A stretch of DNA of 6,600 bases from an uncultured Burkholderiaceae bacterium (GTDB taxonomy: Bacteria; Pseudomonadota; Gammaproteobacteria; Burkholderiales; Burkholderiaceae): contig CALMPB010000311.1 of the NCBI GenBank assembly GCA_937871985.1, positions 1 to 6,600 of the forward strand. Reading direction: 5' to 3'. Made by a program: the position numbers and the translations under genes. The notes under the pieces are model-generated. The model was not told the DNA's origin and made no database searches. It saw nothing but the letters and a program-made list of their open reading frames with translations. Shown here one piece after another: positions 6,551 through 6,600 of the stretch (position 1 is the first letter of the stretch; each line of letters starts with the position of its first letter).

Positions 6551-6600
6551 CTACTGCCCGCCTGTCAGGTTGTTCGAGATTTTCTGCGCGGTGGCGGTTA
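6551..6600 (-). CDS. Possible C-terminal end of a convergent gene (partial)
   Basis: Read on the minus strand from the right edge, one frame is open and ends at a TAG (6551-6553), with C-terminal residues TATAQKISNNLTGGQ. It lies just beyond a terminator that could work in both directions, which fits a convergent gene. Only about 15 codons are visible, so family and reality are both uncertain. Confidence 0.3.
   Translation of the reverse strand, partial: TATAQKISNNLTGGQ

Overview
The window reads as ordinary high-GC proteobacterial chromosome, most likely a betaproteobacterium of the Alcaligenaceae/Burkholderiales kind (Bordetella- or Achromobacter-like). That placement is inferred from GC-rich coding sequence, gene style and a NodD/NahR-type LysR regulator; there is no rRNA or marker gene to fix it. 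No mobile element, tRNA, CRISPR array or phage gene is visible.

Layout: four genes on the minus strand form one tightly packed operon read from about 5250 down to 91. In order of transcription they are an MFS transporter (5248-3902), a class A FAD-dependent aromatic monooxygenase (3902-2403), a metal-dependent amidohydrolase of the TrzN/AtzA/cytosine-deaminase superfamily (2406-1072) and an HSL-family alpha/beta hydrolase (1062-91). The first two junctions overlap (TGATG, 1 nt; ATGA, 4 nt), and the third has a 9-nt gap whose Shine-Dalgarno overlaps the preceding stop. A LysR regulator (5536-6504, plus strand) is transcribed divergently and ends in a good hairpin/T-tract terminator. A possible fragment of a convergent minus-strand gene enters at the right edge (6551-6600). 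Bases 1-90 hold no gene I can call.

The 287-bp divergent intergenic region holds most of the regulatory signal. It has an AT-rich island (about 5481-5530) with two overlapping inverted repeats. It also has a self-complementary TTGCAA that can serve as the -35 of two back-to-back promoters, and a 25-codon leader ORF with the strongest ribosome binding site in the window, placed between the operon promoter and the transporter.

Working model (inference): the LysR protein senses a small, probably aromatic or heterocyclic compound and switches on uptake (MFS), ring hydroxylation (FAD monooxygenase), hydrolysis or deamination of a C-N bond (amidohydrolase), and ester or amide cleavage (alpha/beta hydrolase). 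I cannot identify the substrate, and I do not recognise this gene set as a named pathway. Two enzymes have non-canonical active-site motifs: the monooxygenase has GES-A-R where the family usually has GD-A-A-H, and the amidohydrolase lacks the Glu three residues after the strand-5 His. Chemistry should therefore not be copied from the best-known relatives.
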